Of a stretch of DNA of 29,333 nucleotides, positions 16,910-26,261 are shown one piece after another. This DNA comes from Ohtaekwangia sp966211525 (GTDB lineage Bacteria; Bacteroidota; Bacteroidia; Cytophagales; Cyclobacteriaceae). The translations under genes were made by a program, and so were the position numbers. The stretch is from the NCBI GenBank assembly GCA_966211525.1, contig CBIHOZ010000086.1:1-29333 (forward strand). Reading direction: 5' to 3'. Each line of letters begins with the position of its first letter. Position 1 is the first letter of the stretch. Under the pieces are notes generated by a model, which was not told the origin of the DNA, ran no database searches, and worked only from the letters and a program-made list of their open reading frames with translations.

Positions 16910-19900
16910 TTATCTTAAATTAGGAAATGCAGATACTAGTTTGTCTCCACTATATATCATTTGAAGTTTAACTCCATCTGACATTGTTGCATGGTAGGCC
17001 GTATTACCACCCGATACAGGAAATGCAGGGTCAGGGATTTTATTCCTTATCCCGTTAGCAATCTCCGCTTGTATTTTTTCTGTAGACCAGGAATCAGGAA
17101 AAAAGGTGCTCTTCTTCCCTTTTAGCCAATCATCTACGTAGTTTCCTGCAGAAACACCTTTATCTCCATATATTTGGACTTTTGCTTCATAGTAGCCGTT
17201 ACCTAAATCAACTTTGCTATTTGGTTGAATCCGTACATCTCCCCGATTAAATCCAGTTGTTTGCGATGTTGACTTTAGATTTTTATTTGAATGTACTCCG
17301 CTAACTTTTCTCAATAGTCCTTCATCGTATTGCGGCTCACCATAAAAAATGTGCTTATTCAAATCAGCATCTTTGGCAACGTCATCAAACTTCTGCAAAA
17401 AGTCTGGCTCCTTTCTAAGCGTTTTAAAAGCATCATGTCCGGATTCAACTAATTGATTCGTCTTATTCCACGCATCAATTAATTTTTTATCATTTATACT
17501 CTTAACAACGTCATCAGCAACATCCTTAAAATCATCCAGAAATTTACTTTTTAAAGCATCACTGAAGCTCTCAAAATTACTCCTTATATCTGATAACGCC
17601 TTATTCTGCTTTATCTTTGAAAGCAAAGTTGCATTACTTTTTCCTGCTACATTTCCAGCTGCAGTTTTAAATACACCATAATCTTTTCCTTTTAGCGCTA
17701 TATCATCTAATCTGCCTTTTATAGCTGCTTCACTTGCATTCTCGATATTACCTAATTTGTAGAATAAATCTGGCTGATTATTCAACCGCTCCATAACATC
17801 ATCCGAACAGCTCTTCAATGCTTTCTCAAAGTTCGTTATGTTACTTCCTAAGTTTTTCTGAAAACCTCCATATATAAAACGCAGATCCGGATGCTTAGCT
17901 AACAAACCAGAGGCAACATCTCCCTGGGCGACAAACCGTATTTCGCCATTAACACCAGCTTTAACAATATTCTCAGCCTGTGCTTCTGTCTCATTCAGAA
18001 TGGCAGCATCTACATCAGTAGCGGTTGATTTTAATGTTCGTGCCGCAGTTTGGGCCTTTGATGCCGCATCATATAATGCCTGAGATATTCGGCCCGTTGC
18101 CCATATCGTATTAGCAAACTCCCAAAACTTCAAAATACTTTTACCATTCTCGGTTTTATTCAGAACGTCTTTATACTTCGTCTCAACCAGTATTGTTCCA
18201 ACACTTAAAGCTATATCTGTACCGGCCAAAACAATCGCACCTGTTCTACCTGCTTGTATAGCAGCATTCAATTCACCTATACCTGTAACCATCAGGGCAG
18301 TATTCAACACAACAAATCCACCGATCTTTAGGTTATCTGAAGTAACCGAATAACAAAGTGCATAGGCCATTATACCAGATGTAGTATAAGTATGGTCTTT
18401 ATCCAGCGAAAATTCTCCAGTAGTTTTATTATCCTCGAAATATAGTGTTACGCTTGCGTAAGGATCGACCGCTACGGGCTCATAGGTAATTGTAGTAAAC
18501 TGATGTCTGAATGCAAATCGAACTTTCGAATCATCTTGGACTTCTATAACAATCGGCTTATTGTTCCAGAAAGATGGATCGAAACTAAAAAACCGTTTCT
18601 CCATTCTATTTCGTCCTTGTGCAAATACGCTTTTCTCATATTGATACTTTGCATTTGCGTACGTGTGAACTACATTTATAAACTCATAAAACTCTTGACC
18701 ATTTAAGTCGTCAGTAGTCTGCCCTATAAACCTCTTCATTAAGAGTCCCTTGTCACTCGCATCTTTCAGCGTAACCAAAGCATTCAACAAGTTATCGCGA
18801 TCGTATGACGGAAGATATTTAACAATCCTCACTACGTTCCTTTCAGTCTCGTCATATATGCCTTTGCGCGCTAGTACTTGAAAAAGTATCTGTCTTTTAT
18901 CCCATGCGATTTCGCTGATCTCGTCATTGCTACAACGACTTAGAAAATCTGATGCAGCTTCTTGAGTAGTTTCCAATGAGAGATTTACGAGGAATTGTGC
19001 TTTATCAACAGCTCCTTCATCCAGGAACTTAATAAATTCAACTATAAAGCGTTCGTAATATTTTATAGGATCAGACTTCCAATAACTCAGCAACGTCTGA
19101 TCTGTACTTAGTATTTTCTCCCAGCGTCCTGAACATTTCAACGTAATACACTCACCGGCGGAGCAGAGTTCTTTTGTAAGGTCTTCATTCCAGCTTTCAT
19201 AACATTCCGAATCCGTGAATCGGGTAAACATCTCCCTGTAAGCTGTGCGAAGCTCTACTATTTTTACAATAAGAGAGTGTTCAGCATTTGTATTATGATT
19301 CGTTAATGCTTCCTTTAAAAAGTCTTTATGCAAAGTCCAATCTTCATTGCTATTTTTCAAGAGACTGGATATTTTCTCGTACTTTATCAGATCTGATTTT
19401 TTGACAACATTATCTTTTAAGAGATATGGTTTAATAGGAAACTCGGTATAGTCGGTTACTTCTTCACCGGCGGTGTATGGCAAAACTTTGGCTTTAAACT
19501 TGACATACCGAACTCCCTCCAATTCAGGTACAAATAATATGGCGTTGTCATTTTTATCTGCCGCAGTAATATTATCTATATATGGATGATTCTGTGAATC
19601 ATAATAGCCTAAAAATATGCCATCACGAACAGATGCCGTATACTCTACAGGTTCACCTTTGTCATTCGCTATGATGAAGGCATGGAGATAGCCAATCGGA
19701 TATTTGATCTGGTCTGCATCTGAGACACCAAAATTAAAGTTAGCTACACACCTCTCAGGTAACGTAATCTTTTGGCCGGAAGGTGTTATAAAATTATAGG
19801 TTGAGCCATTGAGAAGATCTTTAGGTATACTATTTGTAACTAAATTACCACTCGCTGCATCCCCCTCAAACACACTCACCAACATCGCAGGATCATTCAT

Positions 19901-22639
19901 TATATCCCATTGCCACTTGGCAACGTGAAGGCCGTTGTTATAGTCCATCACGTTTTCGGTTTCGCCTTTTTTGTAGCCTCCGTAGTGTTCATCGAAGGTG
20001 TGGAAGAGTTTCCAGCGGCCATGTCCTAATTCGTGGGCTACGGTAACAGCTTCGTTTGCATCTTTTATCTCGCTGGTAAATATATACCCGAACTGAGAGC
20101 CGCGTGGCATAAAGCCGGTGGCGTCACGATCGTTTACTTGTTCGGAGCCGGTTGCTTTGAGGAAGAATAAATAGTTAGCAGCTTTATCAAACTTATCGGC
20201 ACGCGCTGATTTATACGCATTGTTGAGTGCACGCATGTCTTCGTTATAGGTACTCAGTCCGGTTGACTTTTCCATCAAACGGTAGTTCTCGGTATAATCA
20301 AAGTTATCATCCAGCACAACGTCCCACGTAACGCCTACCGGTCCATATATATCCTGTAGTGCTTTTTGTATAGCATCTTTGCTTACCGGTACGTTGTTTA
20401 CCGGCACCAGTACTACCTTCTGCCTTTGCAGTTCGTAGCTTACAATATTGAGCTTGCCGAGGGTATAGTATTTATCTTTACCATTTGGATAGAGTGCGTA
20501 CAACTCCTGAACATCGCCTGCCGGACCGGCTGCCAGCTGGAGTTTATATATACCATTTTCGTATGTAGCTTTATACTCGGTGCCTTTTGGAGTTTTGAAG
20601 ATTACCTGCTCCGGCTTGATGTTTTTATCTGTGATTACAATGGTAGCCTGTACTTTATCTGTTTTTCCCGCAGGCACAAGTTTCCAGGGCGCATAGTAGT
20701 CGGTGTATAACTTCTGATATTTACCTTCTATGAGTGATACGTTATCATAGTAGTCAAGCCATGTATCGAAGCCATATATACCATCGCCCTTGGCAAATGT
20801 TACAATCGCTTTGTCACCGTTTAACTGTGACGGATCGAAACTTCCCTCAGCCAACGGAGTGCCTACCTTACCAACATACGTTGCCTTGGCCTTCTCAACT
20901 TCTTTACCGGTTGCATCTTTTTCAACAACCTTCTCAACCTGGTATACATTGCCATCCTTGTCTTGTACAGTCATCGGGAAGACTACAACTTTGTTGCCTT
21001 CATTACCCTGCCCTTCTTTATCGGCAGGTGCTATGGTGTGAGGTTCACCTTCTGCATCGGTAATGACCAAGTCACCTTCATCATTCAGACTGAATGCTTC
21101 AACACCCGGAATAGAGAAGTCGAGTATATGATCAACTTTGGTTATACCTGTCTTAACCGTACCGACATCAAACCCTCCTTCAAATACATCATCAAGGTTT
21201 GCGATCTGTCCTTCGTTCTTATCATATTTCGCATCGATGTACCCGTTGATCATCTGCTTGTCGGTATTCACCGTGATGCTGGTAAATTGTACTGCGATCT
21301 TGGCATCGTTCAGCCACGGCACAATTGTCCATCCTTCACCGGTATATATACCGTTGGCACCGGATATTTTGGTTACCGTTACCGGGTAATCATTCGCCAT
21401 AATGATTTCTCCTGTCTTCAGTTCTTTGATCGGCTCTTTGTTCGTAAGATTTACATCGGGCATGATACCGCATTGCGCCAGCCGCGCACTATCGGTCTCC
21501 GGAAGGGTAATTGAAAATATAGGACTATATACAGGTTGCCCTGCCATACAATAACTCGCTACGCGATACTCGTATGTACCACCACTCTGCAAGCCGTATA
21601 GTATAACGCTGGGTTGCTGCGATTGCTGTTCTTTCCATTCGGAGGCATCCACTTTTCCGTCAGACGATCGCGCTTTGATCACGCGATAACTTACACTGAA
21701 ACCAATATGATCCGGTAATGCAGTCCACTCTACATTAAGTCGTTTTTTCTCTGCCGTAGCCAGTACAAATTCAGGAGGCAAACAATTGTCCTGAAGGGTA
21801 AACCAGCGTATTTCGCTATAGCCATCGTTCTGAAAAAGGTTCACGGCATCCATACCGTCACGAGCCTGCGCACGGATACACCACGCATATCGTTTACCTG
21901 CCAGTAAAGGCGGCTGCATAGCGCCATATACCAGTGAAGTACTGCGGGTTGTCTCACGGTATATTTCAGGAGCATACGGAAATGCAGCCTGCGGTGTCAT
22001 CCCGTTGTCCCAAAGTTCCTTGAGTATAAATTCGTATTCTACCTGCGCAAGACCTTGGTGTAACGGTGTCCACTGAAACAAAACGTTCAGCGGTTCACGG
22101 AATACTATACTTTCATTGTTACGCGGTAAACTTAGCAGTGGTGGCTTCTGACTGGTGATCCACGCACGTGTACAAGTTGACAATGACAATGCTTGTCCGG
22201 TATACGCTTCTACAGCCTGAAAGCAAAACTCCACCATGCCTTCCGGAAATTTACCGGAGGCCATATAGCCCTGTGTAACTAAGTTCTGTGGTTGAAAGTA
22301 AGGCGCGAGATCATCTTGTGTAAGACGTACAGGTGAGCCGTTCTCTACAATTATAGGTTCGATAAATGCCTGCTCATTAGTTTGAAGACGAAGTCCGCCA
22401 GGAGCCGTAATGATCATGCGCAGGCGAACATTCAAGGTAGGCTTGAACTGATCGCGGTTGATCAGCGTCAGGGTAAGTTTCTCGCGTGTGCCGCTATAGT
22501 AGTCGCTGAGGTAAGCGCTATAGGGCGGCAACAGGTTCGCATTGACCTGTATCGGGTACGTTGTCTGGGCGTGCGCCTGAAGAACAAGCGTGCTCAGCAA
22601 CACTATATAGAACCAGTAACGTTTTAACATTCGTGCCAT
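16910..22639 (-). CDS. Exported polymorphic toxin: TANFOR-like N-terminus, FnIII, zincin metalloprotease and EndoU RNase C-terminus
   Basis: The 1909-residue protein has a Sec signal peptide (1-25, cleavage near LQAHA|Q). A beta-rich N-terminus (25-280, starting YPIQVNANLLPPYSAYLSDY) resembles, from memory, the region called TANFOR in Bacteroidota. An FnIII domain spans about 285-385, followed by a beta-rich linker with two similar acidic segments. A zincin protease has HELGHGRWKLFH (H869, E870, H873, probably H880) and a Met-turn ENVMDY (M898). A long region follows (about 925-1770) with a short hydrophobic stretch near 1430-1490. The C-terminus (about 1775-1909) looks like a bacterial EndoU RNase: GVHSNKN (H1783), GYYEAKV, STFFPDSWS (1844-1852), AYHATMSDGVKLQMI (H1883) and a SAFP end. 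No T9SS sorting domain is present. Either Met1 or Met4 may start it. An immunity gene follows by 2 bases. Confidence 0.85.
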   Translation of the reverse strand: MARMLKRYWFYIVLLSTLVLQAHAQTTYPIQVNANLLPPYSAYLSDYYSGTREKLTLTLINRDQFKPTLNVRLRMIITAPGGLRLQTNEQAFIEPIIVENGSPVRLTQDDLAPYFQPQNLVTQGYMASGKFPEGMVEFCFQAVEAYTGQALSLSTCTRAWITSQKPPLLSLPRNNESIVFREPLNVLFQWTPLHQGLAQVEYEFILKELWDNGMTPQAAFPYAPEIYRETTRSTSLVYGAMQPPLLAGKRYAWCIRAQARDGMDAVNLFQNDGYSEIRWFTLQDNCLPPEFVLATAEKKRLNVEWTALPDHIGFSVSYRVIKARSSDGKVDASEWKEQQSQQPSVILYGLQSGGTYEYRVASYCMAGQPVYSPIFSITLPETDSARLAQCGIMPDVNLTNKEPIKELKTGEIIMANDYPVTVTKISGANGIYTGEGWTIVPWLNDAKIAVQFTSITVNTDKQMINGYIDAKYDKNEGQIANLDDVFEGGFDVGTVKTGITKVDHILDFSIPGVEAFSLNDEGDLVITDAEGEPHTIAPADKEGQGNEGNKVVVFPMTVQDKDGNVYQVEKVVEKDATGKEVEKAKATYVGKVGTPLAEGSFDPSQLNGDKAIVTFAKGDGIYGFDTWLDYYDNVSLIEGKYQKLYTDYYAPWKLVPAGKTDKVQATIVITDKNIKPEQVIFKTPKGTEYKATYENGIYKLQLAAGPAGDVQELYALYPNGKDKYYTLGKLNIVSYELQRQKVVLVPVNNVPVSKDAIQKALQDIYGPVGVTWDVVLDDNFDYTENYRLMEKSTGLSTYNEDMRALNNAYKSARADKFDKAANYLFFLKATGSEQVNDRDATGFMPRGSQFGYIFTSEIKDANEAVTVAHELGHGRWKLFHTFDEHYGGYKKGETENVMDYNNGLHVAKWQWDIMNDPAMLVSVFEGDAASGNLVTNSIPKDLLNGSTYNFITPSGQKITLPERCVANFNFGVSDADQIKYPIGYLHAFIIANDKGEPVEYTASVRDGIFLGYYDSQNHPYIDNITAADKNDNAILFVPELEGVRYVKFKAKVLPYTAGEEVTDYTEFPIKPYLLKDNVVKKSDLIKYEKISSLLKNSNEDWTLHKDFLKEALTNHNTNAEHSLIVKIVELRTAYREMFTRFTDSECYESWNEDLTKELCSAGECITLKCSGRWEKILSTDQTLLSYWKSDPIKYYERFIVEFIKFLDEGAVDKAQFLVNLSLETTQEAASDFLSRCSNDEISEIAWDKRQILFQVLARKGIYDETERNVVRIVKYLPSYDRDNLLNALVTLKDASDKGLLMKRFIGQTTDDLNGQEFYEFINVVHTYANAKYQYEKSVFAQGRNRMEKRFFSFDPSFWNNKPIVIEVQDDSKVRFAFRHQFTTITYEPVAVDPYASVTLYFEDNKTTGEFSLDKDHTYTTSGIMAYALCYSVTSDNLKIGGFVVLNTALMVTGIGELNAAIQAGRTGAIVLAGTDIALSVGTILVETKYKDVLNKTENGKSILKFWEFANTIWATGRISQALYDAASKAQTAARTLKSTATDVDAAILNETEAQAENIVKAGVNGEIRFVAQGDVASGLLAKHPDLRFIYGGFQKNLGSNITNFEKALKSCSDDVMERLNNQPDLFYKLGNIENASEAAIKGRLDDIALKGKDYGVFKTAAGNVAGKSNATLLSKIKQNKALSDIRSNFESFSDALKSKFLDDFKDVADDVVKSINDKKLIDAWNKTNQLVESGHDAFKTLRKEPDFLQKFDDVAKDADLNKHIFYGEPQYDEGLLRKVSGVHSNKNLKSTSQTTGFNRGDVRIQPNSKVDLGNGYYEAKVQIYGDKGVSAGNYVDDWLKGKKSTFFPDSWSTEKIQAEIANGIRNKIPDPAFPVSGGNTAYHATMSDGVKLQMIYSGDKLVSAFPNLR

Positions 22640-22668
22640 GTTTGCTAATTGAACTGAATCGGCTTGTC

Positions 22669-25600
22669 TTATTTATTGATCATTACTTTATAGGTTGATT
22701 GTCCCTGCGCAGTGATCAGCTGCAGCATATACAAGCCGCTTCCCGTAGTGGATGATACATCGTATTCCATCTCGATGAATGCTTTACCGGTAACCTGATC
22801 TTCGCGAATGATATTCGATTGATTCGCATATAGTATCAATTTTACAGCACCGGCTTCGCGCAACTCGATCGTAGCCTTGAAGTGCCCATCGTTTGGATTA
22901 GGCGTTACTGCGAATTGCTTGATATAGGGTTCATCGGGAGTTTTATAGTCGGTGAGCTCACTCTTGTCTACAACGCGTACGGTACTGGTCGATACTTTCT
23001 CGCACTGACCTTTAAAGCTTCGGATACTGATCGGATATTCACCTTTGTCCTGGAAGATCAGCTCAAGATATTCCGGTGTTTCTTCCAACACGGTTGCCTG
23101 TGACGGAATGATCCATTCAATACGATCAGGTGTAGGGTGACTGATATTCGCCACACGTACTTTGCCTCCTTGTGGTACACGGGTTGCAACGGCCAGGCTA
23201 GCCGCAATCTCGGTATCATCACGGGTAATGGTTATTTCATCCTGGTTGAAGCAACCTTTACTGTCAGTTACCCTGACGCTATAGTTGCCTGCATCGTTCA
23301 GCGTTACCGAAGCAGTCGAGGCAAATGACTGGCCGTCTTTCTGCCATATATATTGTGATGAAGGATCTTCGATCGTTGTATTCAACTCCAATACCTGGTC
23401 GCGACAAAGCACGCGGTCTGGTCCTAAGTCAAGTGCAAAAAGTTCCGGGTTGTCAAGTGTATATTCACGGGTAATGTGACATCCGTTGGCATCCGTTACT
23501 ACTACAGTATATGTGCCGTGTCCGAGGTTGCTGGCAGTTGCCGTTTCCGGACCATGTTGCCATTTATAGTCGTAATCCGTTTTACCACCGGTAACGGTCA
23601 GCACAACGGAACCATCGGTATAGCCTTCACAGGTTGGTGGTGTAACAACCGCCTCGGCTGCGAGACTGTTTGGTACAACTACCTCCGTCATGCCAAACGT
23701 TGTACATCCGCGCGTATCCACTACGACAACGGAATACATTCCGTCTGTCAGATTACTGATACTGCTGGTTGTCTCATCGGTACTCCAGGCATAGCGGTAG
23801 GGTTTTGTTCCTCCTTGCGGCAATGCTTCCGAAGTTCCATTGGTATCTCCGTTACAGAGTAATCGCGATGTTGTGAAGTTGATCTTCAGTTCGTCCGGTT
23901 GCACCAGCTTGAAATCTGGCGACCAAGCTATAATTCCGTTTCGGTCTGTAATCTTTACGCGGTATAATGCTGACGGACGCTGCAATGCTGTGCTGTCGGA
24001 TTCTCCGAAAGGCGTAGTACCGCCTGCATTATCAACCACAAACCATTCGTATTGATAGGGTTCGTATGTATGTCCGGCTAAATAAGGTCTTCCGCCTTTG
24101 GCATGTGCTACTACTTCCCCATCGGTATAACCATAACAGGAAACATAGTGCTGTTGTGCCAGCGCAACTTCGAGCAACGGTGGTTCTTCTACAAAGATTG
24201 TTAATGTATCATAACAACCGCGAATATTTACTTCGGTCTGAGGTAACGCCAGCGCATACTGAGTGTCTTTCGCTACTACGCGATATTTACCTTTACCTAT
24301 ATTTGACAGTGTACTCTTCATGCTGCTTCCTTCGGTAACAGGAGCATCACCTGTCATGCCTGCATGGTTGATCTCATCTGTCCAATCGAAGGTATAGGGA
24401 TATGTACCGCTCTCGGCACGAACGGTAACATGACCATTCTTCAACCCAAAACCAAGCGGCTCTATATTTTCAACCGTACTCAACAAAACCTTCTGCACAG
24501 GTTGATTTATAGTAGCCGGATTTTCGATAACAACCGCGGTAATAAGGTTCTTCGGATCACATCCGTTGCTGTCTTTCAATCGAACAACATAATCACCCTT
24601 CTTGAGGTTAAGGAAACTATTTCCTGCTGATTCAGTAAGACTGATCGTATCTATATAATTATTATTCTGAAGAAGATATGCCGTATAGTTTTGCGTTCCT
24701 CCCTGTGCGGTCACAGCAATTTTACCGTCTTCACCTTCAAAGCAATGCACATCTGCCTTTACTGCGTTGAAGTTTACAATGGGCGGCCGCTCTTTTACTT
24801 CGGCCTGGTCTTTATGATTATCGCCATCCGAGTAACCGTTACCCAACACGCCAAAGGTTGTTTGCAATGATATATCGTAAACGGCTGGCGATCGGTTTCC
24901 TATCTCTATACTGTGGTTAGCATCAAGCTGATTCGGAAACGCCTGAAAGGTTTCTCCATTGATATAAATATATATTAACTCGTTGAATGTTATACCGGAA
25001 TAGGTCTCGCCCGCATATAGCGCCCGATCAAATGTAATTTTGAGCTTAGCGTTGTTATCCTTATAGCATGTCTCCATAATCGGCTCGGTAGATACAATGC
25101 CCGGTGCTGATGGCAAGTGTCGGAGAGATATAGGCGCTGTTTCGCGGCCGTAGGCAGAAGTACAGGTATAAAACGCCTTAAATGAAATTTGTTTAAAGAG
25201 GTAGTTGTGATAATCTGCACCAAGTGCATCAAACAACTTCTTACCCGATATAACAACTTTATTTCCGGTACCAAACACAGATGGCAAGTTTTGCCAGCCA
25301 CCGCCTTCAATCATATAGCGCCATTGATAGCCATAGTATGTTTCGGGTATGGATAGTGTGATGTCATTCGTAGATGGAAGGGTATTTGAATTTCCCGGGC
25401 TATAGTTTACCGGTGTGAGCGGCCTGCTGTACCGGATCCGTAAGCTACTCTCCGGTCCCATCGAATAAAACGGATCCGACAACGACACATCGAGGTCAGC
25501 GTTGGGATCGGGATCATTTATAGCAAATGTTTTTGTCTGATTAACAACTAGAAAAATACTTCTTCTATAGTATGTTGTTACCAGTGCCTGCGTTACTCTT

Positions 25601-26229
25601 AAATACTTTCCGGATTTAATGATGGCTTCATTAAAGTTTATAATCTCCCCGTTTGATGCGCTGCGCGCGCTGACGTTAGCAATTTCTTCCGTTGTATTAT
25701 TCGAATACTTCAATACTACCTTTATATTCAGAGCATCTATATCGGCCATCGCCTGAACAGCAGCATTTACCTGTGTAGCATGTACACCGGAAAGTGGTTT
25801 GATGTCCACCTGCAATGAACTCTGACCATCGTATCCACGAAAAATTCCTGTCCGATTGATTGACCCTCCGCATGGATAACGATAGTACGATCCTATATTT
25901 ATCTCCGTATCGCCACCATCGCGGTAATCACAATCCGTCAGGCTTTCGGTGAAACGTTCGGAGTGAATCTTTACTAAGACAACAGAATCCTTTGCGTCCG
26001 TAGAGAACGTCTTATCAAACTCCACCCAATCGTCATCGTCCATATTAAAGCGTTGGTACCAGGTGATTTCCTTTCCGCTCTTCGTTACAAGCAATATTCT
26101 AAAATGACTTCCGCACTCTACATCGTTATTACCATACATTAACCGCGCTGTCAGCCTATACTCATACTGCTGTGCAGACACTGTCACGCAAGCAACCATA
26201 CATACTAAAAGTAAAATTGTCTTTCTCAT
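22669..26229 (-). CDS. SprB-repeat surface protein with T9SS C-terminal sorting domain
   Basis: The protein has 1186 residues from the ATG at 26229. I prefer that start because it opens directly on a signal peptide (MRKTILLLVCMVACVTVSAQ); an in-frame ATG at 26256 would add nine non-signal residues. The N-terminal 480 residues are beta-rich and unrecognised. From about 490 to 990 come SprB-type repeats: C.G..DG...v...GG...Y.Y.W, then G.Y.V.V.D..GC (for example SCYGYTDGEVVAHAKGG and CEGYTDGSVVLTVTGG). These are followed by Ig/PKD-like modules. The last 70-80 residues (VTPNPNDGHFKATIEL to GLYMLQLITAQGQSTYKVMI) are a type-A T9SS sorting domain. It is expected to cross the outer membrane by T9SS and be attached or released. 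It ends 29 bases before the toxin gene, in the same operon. Confidence 0.88.
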   Translation of the reverse strand: MRKTILLLVCMVACVTVSAQQYEYRLTARLMYGNNDVECGSHFRILLVTKSGKEITWYQRFNMDDDDWVEFDKTFSTDAKDSVVLVKIHSERFTESLTDCDYRDGGDTEINIGSYYRYPCGGSINRTGIFRGYDGQSSLQVDIKPLSGVHATQVNAAVQAMADIDALNIKVVLKYSNNTTEEIANVSARSASNGEIINFNEAIIKSGKYLRVTQALVTTYYRRSIFLVVNQTKTFAINDPDPNADLDVSLSDPFYSMGPESSLRIRYSRPLTPVNYSPGNSNTLPSTNDITLSIPETYYGYQWRYMIEGGGWQNLPSVFGTGNKVVISGKKLFDALGADYHNYLFKQISFKAFYTCTSAYGRETAPISLRHLPSAPGIVSTEPIMETCYKDNNAKLKITFDRALYAGETYSGITFNELIYIYINGETFQAFPNQLDANHSIEIGNRSPAVYDISLQTTFGVLGNGYSDGDNHKDQAEVKERPPIVNFNAVKADVHCFEGEDGKIAVTAQGGTQNYTAYLLQNNNYIDTISLTESAGNSFLNLKKGDYVVRLKDSNGCDPKNLITAVVIENPATINQPVQKVLLSTVENIEPLGFGLKNGHVTVRAESGTYPYTFDWTDEINHAGMTGDAPVTEGSSMKSTLSNIGKGKYRVVAKDTQYALALPQTEVNIRGCYDTLTIFVEEPPLLEVALAQQHYVSCYGYTDGEVVAHAKGGRPYLAGHTYEPYQYEWFVVDNAGGTTPFGESDSTALQRPSALYRVKITDRNGIIAWSPDFKLVQPDELKINFTTSRLLCNGDTNGTSEALPQGGTKPYRYAWSTDETTSSISNLTDGMYSVVVVDTRGCTTFGMTEVVVPNSLAAEAVVTPPTCEGYTDGSVVLTVTGGKTDYDYKWQHGPETATASNLGHGTYTVVVTDANGCHITREYTLDNPELFALDLGPDRVLCRDQVLELNTTIEDPSSQYIWQKDGQSFASTASVTLNDAGNYSVRVTDSKGCFNQDEITITRDDTEIAASLAVATRVPQGGKVRVANISHPTPDRIEWIIPSQATVLEETPEYLELIFQDKGEYPISIRSFKGQCEKVSTSTVRVVDKSELTDYKTPDEPYIKQFAVTPNPNDGHFKATIELREAGAVKLILYANQSNIIREDQVTGKAFIEMEYDVSSTTGSGLYMLQLITAQGQSTYKVMINK

Positions 26230-26261
26230 AACATGACCATTTACCAAACTGTACATCGTAA

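Noticed and set aside
16910..17150. T9SS sorting domain at the toxin C-terminus
   Set aside because: The end matches an EndoU-like tail (STFFPDSW, GVKLQM, SAFP), not the PNP...GxY.v.l...K pattern of sorting domains.
23300..25000. Direct-repeat array of CRISPR or tandem-repeat type in the SprB-repeat region
   Set aside because: The periodicity is at protein level (SprB modules with conserved C..DG and GY.V.V.D..GC), with diverged DNA and no spacers.
26230..26256. Nine-residue longer start of the SprB-repeat protein
   Set aside because: The internal Met at 26229 begins the signal peptide directly; the extension has polar residues unlike a signal N-region.
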